Shown one piece after another: positions 1 through 6,956 of a stretch of DNA of 64,000 nt. The translations under genes were made by a program, and so were the position numbers. The stretch is from Alphaproteobacteria bacterium. GTDB lineage: Bacteria > Pseudomonadota > Alphaproteobacteria > Caulobacterales > Caulobacteraceae. The notes under the pieces are model-generated. The model was not told the origin of the DNA. It searched no databases and worked only from the letters and a program-made list of their open reading frames with translations. Position 1 is the stretch's first letter, and each line of letters begins with the position of its first letter. The DNA lies in contig JANYET010000031.1 in the NCBI GenBank assembly GCA_025359785.1, positions 1-64,000 of the forward strand, in the 5' to 3' direction.

Positions 1-452
1 CCTCCAAGATCGACAGCCGCACGATCATGGGCGAGCAGGGGGCCGAACAGCTGCTGGGCAATGGCGACATGCTCTACATGGCCGGCGGCGGCCGCATCAC
101 CCGCCTGCACGGCCCGTTCGTCTCCGACGGCGAGGTCGAGACGGTGGCCAAGTACCTGCGCGAACAGGGCGAGCCGCAATATCTGGAGGACGTCACCGCC
201 GCGCCGGACGAGGACGATGACGGCGGCATGGGCATGGGCGGCGGCGACGACGGCGATGGCGCCGGCCTCTACGACCAGGCCGTGGCCGTGGTCACCCGCG
301 ACCGCAAGGCCTCCACCAGCTACATCCAGCGCCGCCTGCAGATCGGCTACAACCGCGCCGCCTCGCTGATGGAGCGGATGGAGCAGGAAGGCGTTGTCGG
401 CCCCGCCAACCACGCCGGAAAACGCGAAATCCTGGTGAGCGCCGCGCCCTAA
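1..452 (+). CDS. ftsK: DNA translocase FtsK, C-terminal end (partial)
   Basis: The reading frame is open from the window edge (first full codon at 3) to TAA at 450-452. The visible 149 residues are the end of the motor, with the family motif SKIDSRTIMGEQGAEQLLG, an acidic/glycine linker (about residues 65-85) and the C-terminal winged-helix gamma domain (SYIQRRLQIGYNRAASLMER). In the FtsK family the gamma domain reads polar KOPS sequences and activates XerCD at dif, so the protein pumps DNA at the division septum. The N-terminal membrane part and the ATPase lie outside the window. The stop codon overlaps that of the convergent SRPBCC gene by 4 bases. Confidence 0.95.
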   Translation, partial: SKIDSRTIMGEQGAEQLLGNGDMLYMAGGGRITRLHGPFVSDGEVETVAKYLREQGEPQYLEDVTAAPDEDDDGGMGMGGGDDGDGAGLYDQAVAVVTRDRKASTSYIQRRLQIGYNRAASLMERMEQEGVVGPANHAGKREILVSAAP

Positions 453-907
453 GCGTCCGGTTGGCGCCGCACCGCGCCGAACGGGTCGGGGATCGTGCCG
501 CCGGTTTCCAGCAGGGTCTTGAGATTCGACAGCACCGCCGGCCAGCCGCCGGAGACCGCCTTAAGGCCCTCGGCGTCGAGGTCGGTGTGGGTGACGGTCA
601 GGCGCACCTTGCCGTCCAGGTCCTCGATATCGTAGGCGCAGCGGGAGGTCTTGTCCGGGTTGTCGGGGTCGGCGGGGCTCGCCCAGCTGGTGACCAGCCG
701 GCGCGGCGGATCGCTTTCCAGCACCTTGCCGATGACGTCGGCGGACTTGCCGGGCAGGCGATGTTCCCACGACGAGCCCACCTTCCAGTCGGAGACGTTC
801 TCGCGCTGCCAGTAGCTGGCGCTGATCGTCGCGTCCGTGAGCGCCTCCCAGACCTTCTCCGGGGTCGAGAGGATGTAGGTCACATAGACGTAGGTCGGCT
901 TAGCCAT
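449..907 (-). CDS. SRPBCC (AHSA1-like) family protein
   Basis: A 152-residue protein of the START/SRPBCC fold, AHSA1 subgroup: TPEKVWEALTDATISASYW near the start, then GSSWEHRL and PPRRLVTSW, with a C-terminal amphipathic helix. The ATG at 907 is preferred over an in-frame ATG at 949 because GAAGGAGACC lies just upstream. It overlaps the end of the upstream ArsR-type gene by 8 bases, so the two are probably translated together. ArsR-AHSA1 pairs are common in bacteria; the bound ligand is usually unknown and cannot be read from this sequence. Confidence 0.88.
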   Translation of the reverse strand: MAKPTYVYVTYILSTPEKVWEALTDATISASYWQRENVSDWKVGSSWEHRLPGKSADVIGKVLESDPPRRLVTSWASPADPDNPDKTSRCAYDIEDLDGKVRLTVTHTDLDAEGLKAVSGGWPAVLSNLKTLLETGGTIPDPFGAVRRQPDA

Positions 908-1229
908 CTTGGTCTCCTTCCAGGTGGTGTTTGAGGGCCGCCAGCGCATCCAGGCGCGGGCGTTCGAACTTCGCGATCCAGCGGGCGTGGACCTCGTGGA
1001 TCGGCACGGGGTTGAGGTAGTGCAGCTTTTCCCGGCCGCGCCTGACGGTGGCGACCAGGTTGGCGGCTTCCAGCAGGGCGAGGTGCTGGCTGACCGCCTG
1101 GCGGGTCATATCGAGGCCCTCGGCCAGGGCGCCCAGGGTCTGGCCCGGCTCAGCCTGCAGCCGATCCAGCAGTTGCCGACGGCTCGCGTCGGCCAGCGCC
1201 TTGAAGACCTTGTCCATGCCGTCGCTCAT
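900..1229 (-). CDS. ArsR-family winged-helix transcriptional regulator
   Basis: A 109-residue protein with one winged helix-turn-helix domain: KALADASRRQLLDRL, then LDMTRQAVSQHLALLEAA as the recognition region and a basic wing (VRRGREKLHYLN). No metal-binding cysteine motif is visible, so this is the ligand- or partner-sensing type usually paired with AHSA1 proteins rather than a metal sensor. It heads a two-gene operon. A perfect 16-base palindrome lies 15 bases upstream of the start codon, so autorepression is likely (inference). Confidence 0.9.
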   Translation of the reverse strand: MSDGMDKVFKALADASRRQLLDRLQAEPGQTLGALAEGLDMTRQAVSQHLALLEAANLVATVRRGREKLHYLNPVPIHEVHARWIAKFERPRLDALAALKHHLEGDQDG

Positions 1230-1243
1230 GGGTCGCTAAAGAG

Positions 1244-1266
1244 GCAAGTAATTACTTGCATGTCAA
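1244..1266 (-). promoter_or_regulatory. Palindromic operator and -35 element of the ArsR-SRPBCC operon
   Basis: GCAAGTAATTACTTGC at 1244-1259 is a perfect 16-base palindrome. Read on the minus strand, TTGACA (1266 to 1261) forms a consensus -35 hexamer directly upstream, placing the palindrome where the promoter spacer would be. A regulator bound there would block RNA polymerase. The -10 region is not clear-cut. Autoregulation by the adjacent ArsR-type protein is inferred from position. Confidence 0.7.
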
Positions 1267-1307
1267 GCGGCGCTGACCAGCGCCGCCGGACGCGCTAGAA
1301 GGCTGTC

Positions 1308-2036
1308 ATGCGATTTTCGTCCCTGATCCTCGCCGCGGTGATCTGCGTGTCGGCCCAGACGGCCCAGGGCGCGCGCGGCCTTGCCTCACCAGCCTGCGCG
1401 CTGCCGCCGGGCCTGGCGCCCGCGCCGGTCCTGACGCCTAGGCCGGACGAGGTGGTGAGCGGGGTGACCACCGCCTACTACCTGCTGGCGATCAGCTGGA
1501 CGCCGCAGTGGTGTCGCACGCTCGGCCAGAAGGGCACGGAGCAGCAGGTCGAGTGCGGCCAGCCGCTGGGCTTCACCCTGCACGGCCTCTGGCCCAATGG
1601 CGCGGCGCCGCCCTATCCGCGCTATTGCCGCCCGGTTGGTGGGCTGGATGCGGGCCTGGTGCGCCGGATGTACTGCCGCACGCCGTCCGCCGAGCTCTTG
1701 CAGCACGAGTGGCAGGCCCACGGCGCCTGCGCCTGGCGCGACGCGCGGGCCTATTTCGCCGACAGCGCCCGGCTGTTCGACCGCGTGACGCTGCCGAAGG
1801 TCGAGGCGATCCCGGCGGCCGACCTGACGGCGGGCGCGGTGCGGGCGGCCTTCATCGCCAAGAACCCCGGGCTGCGCCGCGAGACCGTCTTCGTCGCCAC
1901 GACCCGGGGCGACGACCTGACCGAGGTCCGCCTCTGCTACGACCTGAAATACAAGCCCGCGGCCTGCCCAGGCGGGAATGGCGCGCCGGACGGGACGCGC
2001 ATCCACATCGCGCCCAGCCACACCGGTGGCTTTTGA
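1308..2036 (+). CDS. Secreted ribonuclease T2 family protein
   Basis: A 242-residue protein with an N-terminal signal peptide (about residues 1-21). Both catalytic signatures of RNase T2 are intact: CAS-I as FTLHGLWPNG (His92) and CAS-II as HEWQAHGACAW (His133, Glu134, His138). Several cysteines (about 69, 83, 107, 123, 141) could form the family's disulfides. The enzyme should cleave single-stranded RNA through a 2',3'-cyclic phosphate, probably in the periplasm or outside the cell. It starts just after the ArsR divergent promoter region but has no evident link to it. Confidence 0.9.
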   Translation: MRFSSLILAAVICVSAQTAQGARGLASPACALPPGLAPAPVLTPRPDEVVSGVTTAYYLLAISWTPQWCRTLGQKGTEQQVECGQPLGFTLHGLWPNGAAPPYPRYCRPVGGLDAGLVRRMYCRTPSAELLQHEWQAHGACAWRDARAYFADSARLFDRVTLPKVEAIPAADLTAGAVRAAFIAKNPGLRRETVFVATTRGDDLTEVRLCYDLKYKPAACPGGNGAPDGTRIHIAPSHTGGF

Positions 2037-2101
2037 GGCAGGCGGCCTTTCGCCCCATCCGGGCCTTGCCGCCGCCACCTTGGCGCGTCACCTAGGTCGC
2101 C

Positions 2102-2761
2102 ATGAAGAGCTCGATCACGACCCGTCGCCATCTGCTCGCGCTGGCCGCCTGCGTGGCTGTTGCTGGACCCCTCGGCGCACAGGCGGCCGCCGCACCGGCG
2201 CCGGCGATCTCCGCCGAGGATCAGGCCCTGGTCGACAAGGCCGTGGCCTATCTGCAGGGGCTCGCCGAAGCCAAGGGCCACTTCGCCCAGAGCGATGGCC
2301 GCGGCGCGATCAGCCAGGGCGAGCTGTTCCTGAAACGGCCGGGCAAGGCGCGCTTCGCCTATGCCCCGCCGTCGGGGCTGACCGTGGTTTCGGACGGCGG
2401 CCGGGTGATCGTCTCGGACACCCGGCTCAACACCTTCACCGCCTATCCGTTGGGCGCCACGCCGCTGTCGCTGTTCCTTGCCAAGACCATCCGCCTGGAC
2501 AAGGGCGTCCAGGTGACCCGGGTGGCCCGCGCCGCCGACGGCTTTTCGATCACCGCCCGCGACGGGACCAAGGCCACCGCCGGCCAGATCGTGCTGACCT
2601 TCACCGACAACCCCATGAGCCTGGCCGCCTGGTCGGTCACCGACGCGCAAGGGCGCACCACCCAGGTGCGGATCACCGGGCTATCGCGCACCAGCGGTCT
2701 CGACCCCGCGCTGTTCGTGCTGAAGGACCCGCGCCCGAAGATCGCCCGGCCGCTGATGTGA
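2102..2761 (+). CDS. lolA: LolA-family outer-membrane lipoprotein carrier
   Basis: A 219-residue periplasmic protein. A basic start followed by a hydrophobic, alanine-rich segment (about residues 8-31) forms the signal peptide. The mature part carries the LolA pattern of a short helix with YLQGLAEAKGHFAQ, then the strand motif GELFLKRPGKARFAY and a hydrophobic concave beta sheet. LolA accepts lipoproteins from LolCDE at the inner membrane and passes them to the outer membrane. ftsK-lolA-xth proximity is usual in Caulobacterales (from memory). Confidence 0.88.
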   Translation: MKSSITTRRHLLALAACVAVAGPLGAQAAAAPAPAISAEDQALVDKAVAYLQGLAEAKGHFAQSDGRGAISQGELFLKRPGKARFAYAPPSGLTVVSDGGRVIVSDTRLNTFTAYPLGATPLSLFLAKTIRLDKGVQVTRVARAADGFSITARDGTKATAGQIVLTFTDNPMSLAAWSVTDAQGRTTQVRITGLSRTSGLDPALFVLKDPRPKIARPLM

Positions 2762-2797
2762 CGTATTCGTCACAAGCAAGGGTTAACTGATCGGCGC

Positions 2798-2826
2798 TTG
2801 ACTTTAACTTTGGCCGTGGCGTTAAT
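2798..2826 (+). promoter_or_regulatory. Candidate sigma-70-type promoter
   Basis: TTGACT (2798-2803), a 17-base spacer and GTTAAT (2821-2826) give a plausible housekeeping promoter with a start site near 2833. The xth start codon is almost 200 bases further on, leaving room for a long leader or a separate small RNA. Assigned by eye from consensus only. Confidence 0.45.
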
Positions 2827-2829
2827 GCC

Positions 2830-2955
2830 ACTACGCCTTTGGCGCGCGCACGCGTCGATGGAATCCGTGCCGGACCCAATCCCCTCCCGGCGGCGGCATG
2901 AGAGACCCAACTGAAGCGCCCGGGTTCCTCCAGTACCCGGGCGTCTCTTTGCCGC
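2830..2955 (+). ncRNA. Candidate structured RNA (small RNA or long xth leader)
   Basis: Within the 261-base gap between lolA and xth, 2890-2955 folds into a three-tier hairpin. The outer stem is GGCGGCA (about 2890-2896) with TGCCGCC (about 2950-2956), the middle stem is AGAGAC (2901-2906) with GTCTCT (2943-2948), and the inner 9-base stem is CGCCCGGGT (2917-2925) with ACCCGGGCG (2935-2943). The apical loop holds CCTCC, complementary to a Shine-Dalgarno sequence, and CCCCTCCC lies just upstream. A candidate promoter sits at 2798-2826. There is no U-tract after the hairpin. It could be a small RNA, a leader element or chance GC-rich pairing. Confidence 0.35.
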
Positions 2956-3022
2956 CCCGGTCTGCTCGTAGGCGGGCCTGCCGCCATTCCCATCTCCCGC
3001 CTCGGCCCCTAAAGGGAGCGGC

Positions 3023-3829
3023 ATGCGCCTTCGAATCTGCACCTGGAACGTCAACTCCGTGCGCCTGCGCGCCGAACAGGCCGCCCGGTTCGTCGCCGAG
3101 CAGGCGCCGGACGTGCTGTGCCTGCAGGAGATCAAGTGCCGCGAGGGCGAGTTTCCCCGGCAGGCGTTCATCGACATGGGCCTGCCGCACCTGAAGATCG
3201 TCGGCCAGAAGGGTTGGCACGGGGTCGCCATCGCCTCGCGCCTGCCTATCGAGGACCCCGAGCCGCTGGACGTCTGCCGCGAGGGCCATGCCCGCTGCGT
3301 CGGCGTGAAGGTGGCCGGCGTCGAGATCCAGAATTTCTACATCCCGGCCGGCGGCGATGTCGCCGACCGCGCGGCGAACCCCAAGTTCGACCACAAGCTC
3401 GACTTCTACGAAAAGCTGACCGCCGAGATGGCGCGCCGCGATCCCAAGGCGCCGCTGGCCATCGTCGGCGACCTGAACGTCGCGCCCGGCGAGAACGACG
3501 TCTGGAACCACAAATACATGTCGAAGATCGTCAGCCATACGCCGGTGGAGATCGAGGCGATGGCGGCGCTCACCGCCTCCCTGGGCTTCATCGACCTGAC
3601 GCGAGAGGCTCACCCGGAGCCACAGAAACTGGCCTCGTGGTGGAGCTACCGCGCGCAGGACTTCCGCCAGTCAAACCGCGGCCTGCGCCTCGACCACATC
3701 CTGGTGACACCGGGCCTGCGCGACGCGGCCTTCCGCCTGGGCTCAGCGGCCAGCCGCATCCACGACGACGTGCGCGAATGGGAACGCCCCAGCGACCACG
3801 CGCCGGTCAGCGCGGATCTGGTGCTCTAG
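3023..3829 (+). CDS. xth: Exodeoxyribonuclease III
   Basis: A 268-residue enzyme of the endonuclease/exonuclease/phosphatase fold with the ordered motifs of the ExoIII/AP-endonuclease family: CTWNVNSVR at the start, LCLQEIKC (metal-binding Glu), AIVGDLNVAPG (catalytic Asp and Asn), RLDHILVT, and SDHAPV (catalytic Asp-His) at the end. It should cut abasic sites and degrade one strand of duplex DNA from 3' ends in base-excision repair. Its stop codon shares CTAG with that of the convergent cenR gene (4-base overlap). Confidence 0.95.
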   Translation: MRLRICTWNVNSVRLRAEQAARFVAEQAPDVLCLQEIKCREGEFPRQAFIDMGLPHLKIVGQKGWHGVAIASRLPIEDPEPLDVCREGHARCVGVKVAGVEIQNFYIPAGGDVADRAANPKFDHKLDFYEKLTAEMARRDPKAPLAIVGDLNVAPGENDVWNHKYMSKIVSHTPVEIEAMAALTASLGFIDLTREAHPEPQKLASWWSYRAQDFRQSNRGLRLDHILVTPGLRDAAFRLGSAASRIHDDVREWERPSDHAPVSADLVL

Positions 3830-4509
3830 GGCGCGAGCTTGTAGCCGCCCGCCTCGGTGAGCAGCAGCTTGGCGTTGGCGGGATCGCTCTCGATCTTCTG
3901 GCGCAGGCGGTAGACGTGGGTTTCCAGCGTGTGCGTGGTCACCCCGGCGTTGTAGCCCCAGACCTCGGCCAGCAGTTCCTCGCGCGACACCGGCTTTTCG
4001 CCGGCGCGGTAGAGGTACTTGAGGATGCTGGTCTCTTTCTCGGTCAGGCGGATTTTCTTGCCCTGTGGATCGAGCAGCATCTTGGCGGCGGGCCGGAACT
4101 CGTAGACGCCCAGGCGGAACACCGCGCCCTCGGAATGCTCGTAGTCGCGCAGCTGCACCCGGATGCGGGCCAGCAGGACGGCGAACTTGTAGGGCTTGTT
4201 GACGTAGTCGTTGGCCCCGGCGTCGAGGCCCTGGATGGTGTCCTCGTCGGCGACCGCGGCGGTCAGCATGATCACCGGCGTGGCGATCCCACTGGCGCGG
4301 ATCTGGCGGCAGGCCTCGCGGCCGTCGAAGTCCGGCAGATCGACGTCGAGCAGGATCAGGTCCGGCCGGCTGGTCTGGGCCAGCCGCACGCCCTCGCCGG
4401 CGGTCGCGGCCTCCAGGGTGTCGAAATCCTCGGCCTGCAGCTGCTCGGCGACGGCCCCGCGAAGGTCCGCGTCGTCATCGACGATGAGGAGGGTCTTGCG
4501 TTGCGCCAT
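3826..4509 (-). CDS. cenR: OmpR-type response regulator, probable CenR
   Basis: A 227-residue two-domain regulator. The receiver domain has the acidic pocket VDDDAD (residues 10-15), the phospho-acceptor Asp55 in LILLDVDLPDFDG and Lys in NKPYK. The OmpR/PhoB winged helix (about 130-225) ends with THTLETHVYRLRQKIE. Position between xth and the par region and the sequence style match Caulobacter CenR, an essential cell-envelope regulator partnered there with the histidine kinase CenK. No kinase is encoded nearby. Start chosen at ATG 4509; an in-frame start 39 bases upstream adds residues atypical of receiver domains. Confidence 0.72.
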   Translation of the reverse strand: MAQRKTLLIVDDDADLRGAVAEQLQAEDFDTLEAATAGEGVRLAQTSRPDLILLDVDLPDFDGREACRQIRASGIATPVIMLTAAVADEDTIQGLDAGANDYVNKPYKFAVLLARIRVQLRDYEHSEGAVFRLGVYEFRPAAKMLLDPQGKKIRLTEKETSILKYLYRAGEKPVSREELLAEVWGYNAGVTTHTLETHVYRLRQKIESDPANAKLLLTEAGGYKLAP

Positions 4510-4586
4510 GGTCGCTTGAACATGCACCGTGTTGCTGGCCCCGGGCAAAGGTATTTGGGGCGCATGCCTGAAATGGGGCCGCCTTC

Positions 4587-5093
4587 GTGATCTTCACAGC
4601 CACCGCCGATGGTTTCCTGGACATGGGCGCTGGCCGCGTGCGCTGCGCGCTCGGCAAGGGCGGCGTGAAGCCGGCGGCGGACAAGCGCGAGGGCGACGGC
4701 GCGTCGCCGGCCGGCGTCTGGCCGATCCGGCGCGTGCTCTATCGGCCGGACAAGGGTGGCGCGCCCACCACCGCGTTGTCCGTCGCGCCGATCGCGCCGG
4801 ACGACGGCTGGTCGGACGCCCCGGAGGACCTCGCCTACAACCAGCCGGTCAAGCTGCCCCATGCCGCCAGCGCCGAGCGGATGTGGCGCGACGACGGCCT
4901 CTACGACCTGGTCGTGGTGCTGGGCCACAACGACGAACCGCCGGTCGCCGGGATGGGATCGTGCATCTTCCTGCACCTCGCCCGCCCGGACTGGGGTCCG
5001 ACCGAGGGCTGCGTGGCGGTGACCCGCGAAGACCTGGAAGCGCTGCTGACCCGGGCCCGGCCCGGCGACGCCATCGAGATCAGAGGCGGTTGA
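4587..5093 (+). CDS. L,D-transpeptidase (YkuD) family protein
   Basis: A 168-residue protein made of little more than a YkuD catalytic domain. The His of VLGHND and the catalytic Cys in the C-terminal PTEGCVAV match the family's H...S/TxGC signature. YkuD enzymes form 3-3 peptidoglycan crosslinks or attach proteins to peptidoglycan. No signal peptide is visible at the GTG start (4587). This short SPAGVWPIR...EGCVAV form is common in Alphaproteobacteria and often annotated only by domain. It overlaps the convergent hydrolase gene by 14 bases. Confidence 0.85.
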   Translation: MIFTATADGFLDMGAGRVRCALGKGGVKPAADKREGDGASPAGVWPIRRVLYRPDKGGAPTTALSVAPIAPDDGWSDAPEDLAYNQPVKLPHAASAERMWRDDGLYDLVVVLGHNDEPPVAGMGSCIFLHLARPDWGPTEGCVAVTREDLEALLTRARPGDAIEIRGG

Positions 5094-5907
5094 GCGCCAC
5101 GAACTGCTCGAAGCCGGCCACGAAGGCCTGCGGCTGTTCGAGGAAGGGCGAGTGGCCGCCGTCGAACTCGGTCACCGTCGCTGACGCCATCGCAGCGATG
5201 GCCGGCCGGCACAGGCCGAGCGGAATGACCCGGTCGGACCGGGCCCAGGCGAACCAGACCGGAACGCTCAGGCCGGCGGCCAGGCGCCGGATGTCCGCCT
5301 CCGGCCGCCCGAAGCTCTCCCAGGCCTGCGCCAGCACCGGGGCGAGCGCATGGCAGTCGGCGATGATCCGCCCGCGCTGGGCCCGCGCCGCCGGCGCTGG
5401 AAGCACCAGACCGTAGTAGGCGCGGAATACCGGCTTGAACCACCAGGCGCGCCGCACGCCTGCCTGGAAGAACCTCACGAATGCCCCGGTGAAGGCGCGC
5501 ACCGTCCCGTTCACCGCCACCAGCCCGCCCGCGTCGCAGAGCACCAGGGCCCGGACCGGCGCGCGCGACGCATGGATGATCGCCGCGGCGGCGCCGATGG
5601 AATTGCCGAGGAGGATCGGGTCGGACACGCCGAGCTTCGCCAGGGCGCCGGCCAACAGGTCGGCGTAGCGCGCGGCGCTGGCCGGCCGCGCGTCCGGTCC
5701 CGACCGTCCCTGGCCCGGCCAGTCGATGCGGATGATCTCGAAGCGGGCCCGCATCGCCGCGCTGAAGGCCTCGAAGTCGCGTCCGTCGTGGCCGATGGCG
5801 TGGAGGCAGACCACCGCTGGGCCATGGCCCTCGCGGACGACGGCCAGCCGCACGCCGTCCACCTCGATCTCTTGCGCGGTCGCGCGGCACTCCGGTGTGA
5901 TTTTCAT
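5080..5907 (-). CDS. Alpha/beta hydrolase
   Basis: A 275-residue alpha/beta-hydrolase with the oxyanion motif CLHAIGHDGRDF, the nucleophile elbow LLGNSIGAAAA (Ser within G-N-S-I-G), an acidic residue in FAWARSDRVIP and the catalytic His in DGGHSPFLE. The substrate cannot be told. The start at ATG 5907 is preferred; the frame extends to a TTG at 5943 inside the divergent tetR gene. The ATG itself lies inside an operator-like repeat, implying a leaderless or very short-leader transcript under repressor control. Confidence 0.88.
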   Translation of the reverse strand: MKITPECRATAQEIEVDGVRLAVVREGHGPAVVCLHAIGHDGRDFEAFSAAMRARFEIIRIDWPGQGRSGPDARPASAARYADLLAGALAKLGVSDPILLGNSIGAAAAIIHASRAPVRALVLCDAGGLVAVNGTVRAFTGAFVRFFQAGVRRAWWFKPVFRAYYGLVLPAPAARAQRGRIIADCHALAPVLAQAWESFGRPEADIRRLAAGLSVPVWFAWARSDRVIPLGLCRPAIAAMASATVTEFDGGHSPFLEQPQAFVAGFEQFVALNRL

Positions 5908-5930
5908 ATCACTTGTGATGCTGATATCAC
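5897..5930. promoter_or_regulatory. Tandem operators between the hydrolase and tetR genes
   Basis: Two copies of an interrupted palindrome, GTGAT-N6-ATCAC, sit 18 bases apart centre to centre: 5897-5912 (spacer TTTCAT) and 5915-5930 (spacer GCTGAT). The first covers the hydrolase start codon and the second ends six bases before the tetR start codon. A third copy lies at 6883-6898 in front of the doxX-like gene. Symmetry, length and place fit a TetR-family operator; binding by the adjacent TetR protein is inferred. Confidence 0.72.
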
Positions 5931-5936
5931 CGCTGA

Positions 5937-6497
5937 ATGTCAAGACGAACCGAGCCCCCAGGCGGCGAAACCACGCGGGACCTGCTCTGCGCCGCGGCGA
6001 TGGCCGAGTTCAACGACCACGGCTTCGCCGGCACCGACACCAACCGGATCGCCCGCCGCGCCGGCTTCGCGCCTCAGACCTTCTACCGCTGGTACAAGGA
6101 CAAGACCGAGGTGTTCGTCGCCGCCTACCGCGCCTGGGAAGACGCCGAGAAGGACACGCTGCAGGGCCTGCTGGCCCACGACGCACCGGTCGAGGAGGTG
6201 GTCGAGGCCGGGATCGTCCACCACCGGCGCTATCTGATGTTCCGCCGCAGTCTGCGGCAGCTCTCGGTGGACAGCGCTGTCGTGCGAGCCGCGCGGGCCG
6301 AGAGCCGGTTGCGGCAGATCGCCCAGATCGGCATCTGGACCGGGCGGCAGGCGGACACCGGCCGGATGGCGGTCTGGCTGCTGCAGATGGAGCGCCTGTC
6401 CGATGCGGTAGCCGAGGGCGAACTGGCGGACATGGGCCTCAGCGAGACCGAGGCCCGCGCCGAGCTTGGCCGGATCGCGGCGGCCTTGCGCGGTTAG
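5937..6497 (+). CDS. TetR/AcrR-family transcriptional repressor
   Basis: A 186-residue protein. The N-terminal TetR helix-turn-helix spans about residues 13-60 (LLCAAAMAEFNDHGF, then RIARRAGFAPQTFYRWYKDK). The C-terminal ligand domain is not family-diagnostic. It is divergent from the hydrolase gene, with two operator-like repeats between them and a third upstream of doxX, so it probably represses itself, the hydrolase and doxX until a ligand appears. Convergent with doxX, sharing a 4-base stop overlap. Confidence 0.9.
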   Translation: MSRRTEPPGGETTRDLLCAAAMAEFNDHGFAGTDTNRIARRAGFAPQTFYRWYKDKTEVFVAAYRAWEDAEKDTLQGLLAHDAPVEEVVEAGIVHHRRYLMFRRSLRQLSVDSAVVRAARAESRLRQIAQIGIWTGRQADTGRMAVWLLQMERLSDAVAEGELADMGLSETEARAELGRIAAALRG

Positions 6498-6868
6498 CCG
6501 AACGGCCATGTCAGGCCGTTGTAGGAGGCCAGCGCCAACAGGCCGCCGGCGATGGCCAGATCCTTGACGAACTGGGTCCGCTCGACCTTGTCGCCGAGGT
6601 CGAGGTGGAAGACGAGCGCGGTCATCACGCAGAAGACGGCCAGCGCGAGCGCCGCCCAGCGGCTCTGCCACCCGCTCAGCACGAGCAGCCCCCCGCCGAT
6701 CTCCAGGACGATGACCAGCGGCAGAAGGGCGCCGGGCACACGATGCTCCGCCATGTGCGCCAGAAAGGGCTTCGGCCCTGTGATCTTGGTGATCCCGGCC
6801 GGGATGAACAGCAAAGCGATCAGGAGTCGCCCCAAGAAGTTGATGGCCGTCCAAAGCATGGCTGACAT
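6494..6868 (-). CDS. DoxX family membrane protein
   Basis: A 124-residue inner-membrane protein with four predicted transmembrane helices. It has the family pattern LGRLLIALLFIPAGITKITG at the start, PLVIVLEIGGGLLVL in helix 2 and LDLGDKVERTQFVKDLAI before the last helix. DoxX proteins are linked to redox or thiol-stress membrane complexes; the function here is unknown. Two close starts are possible: ATG 6868, or ATG 6859, which has GGGAG at better spacing. The upstream palindrome at 6883-6898 matches the tetR operators. Confidence 0.85.
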   Translation of the reverse strand: MSAMLWTAINFLGRLLIALLFIPAGITKITGPKPFLAHMAEHRVPGALLPLVIVLEIGGGLLVLSGWQSRWAALALAVFCVMTALVFHLDLGDKVERTQFVKDLAIAGGLLALASYNGLTWPFG

Positions 6869-6882
6869 CTCCCGAAAACAGG

Positions 6883-6898
6883 GTGATACATTTATCAC
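6883..6898. promoter_or_regulatory. Third TetR-type operator, upstream of doxX
   Basis: GTGATACATTTATCAC is a GTGAT-N6-ATCAC palindrome, symmetric except at the two central positions. It has the same arm sequence and spacer length as the tandem sites at 5897-5930. It is placed 14 bases upstream of the doxX start codon, where it would control that gene. Confidence 0.68.
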
Positions 6899-6956
6899 TT
6901 TTGGGCAGGCGTCAAGGCCATCAGGGTGAGGGTCGGAATCGCGGAGAGACGGATCG

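Noticed and set aside
2890..2956. Intrinsic terminator for lolA.
   Set aside because: The hairpin is more than 120 bases past the stop codon and no U-tract follows.
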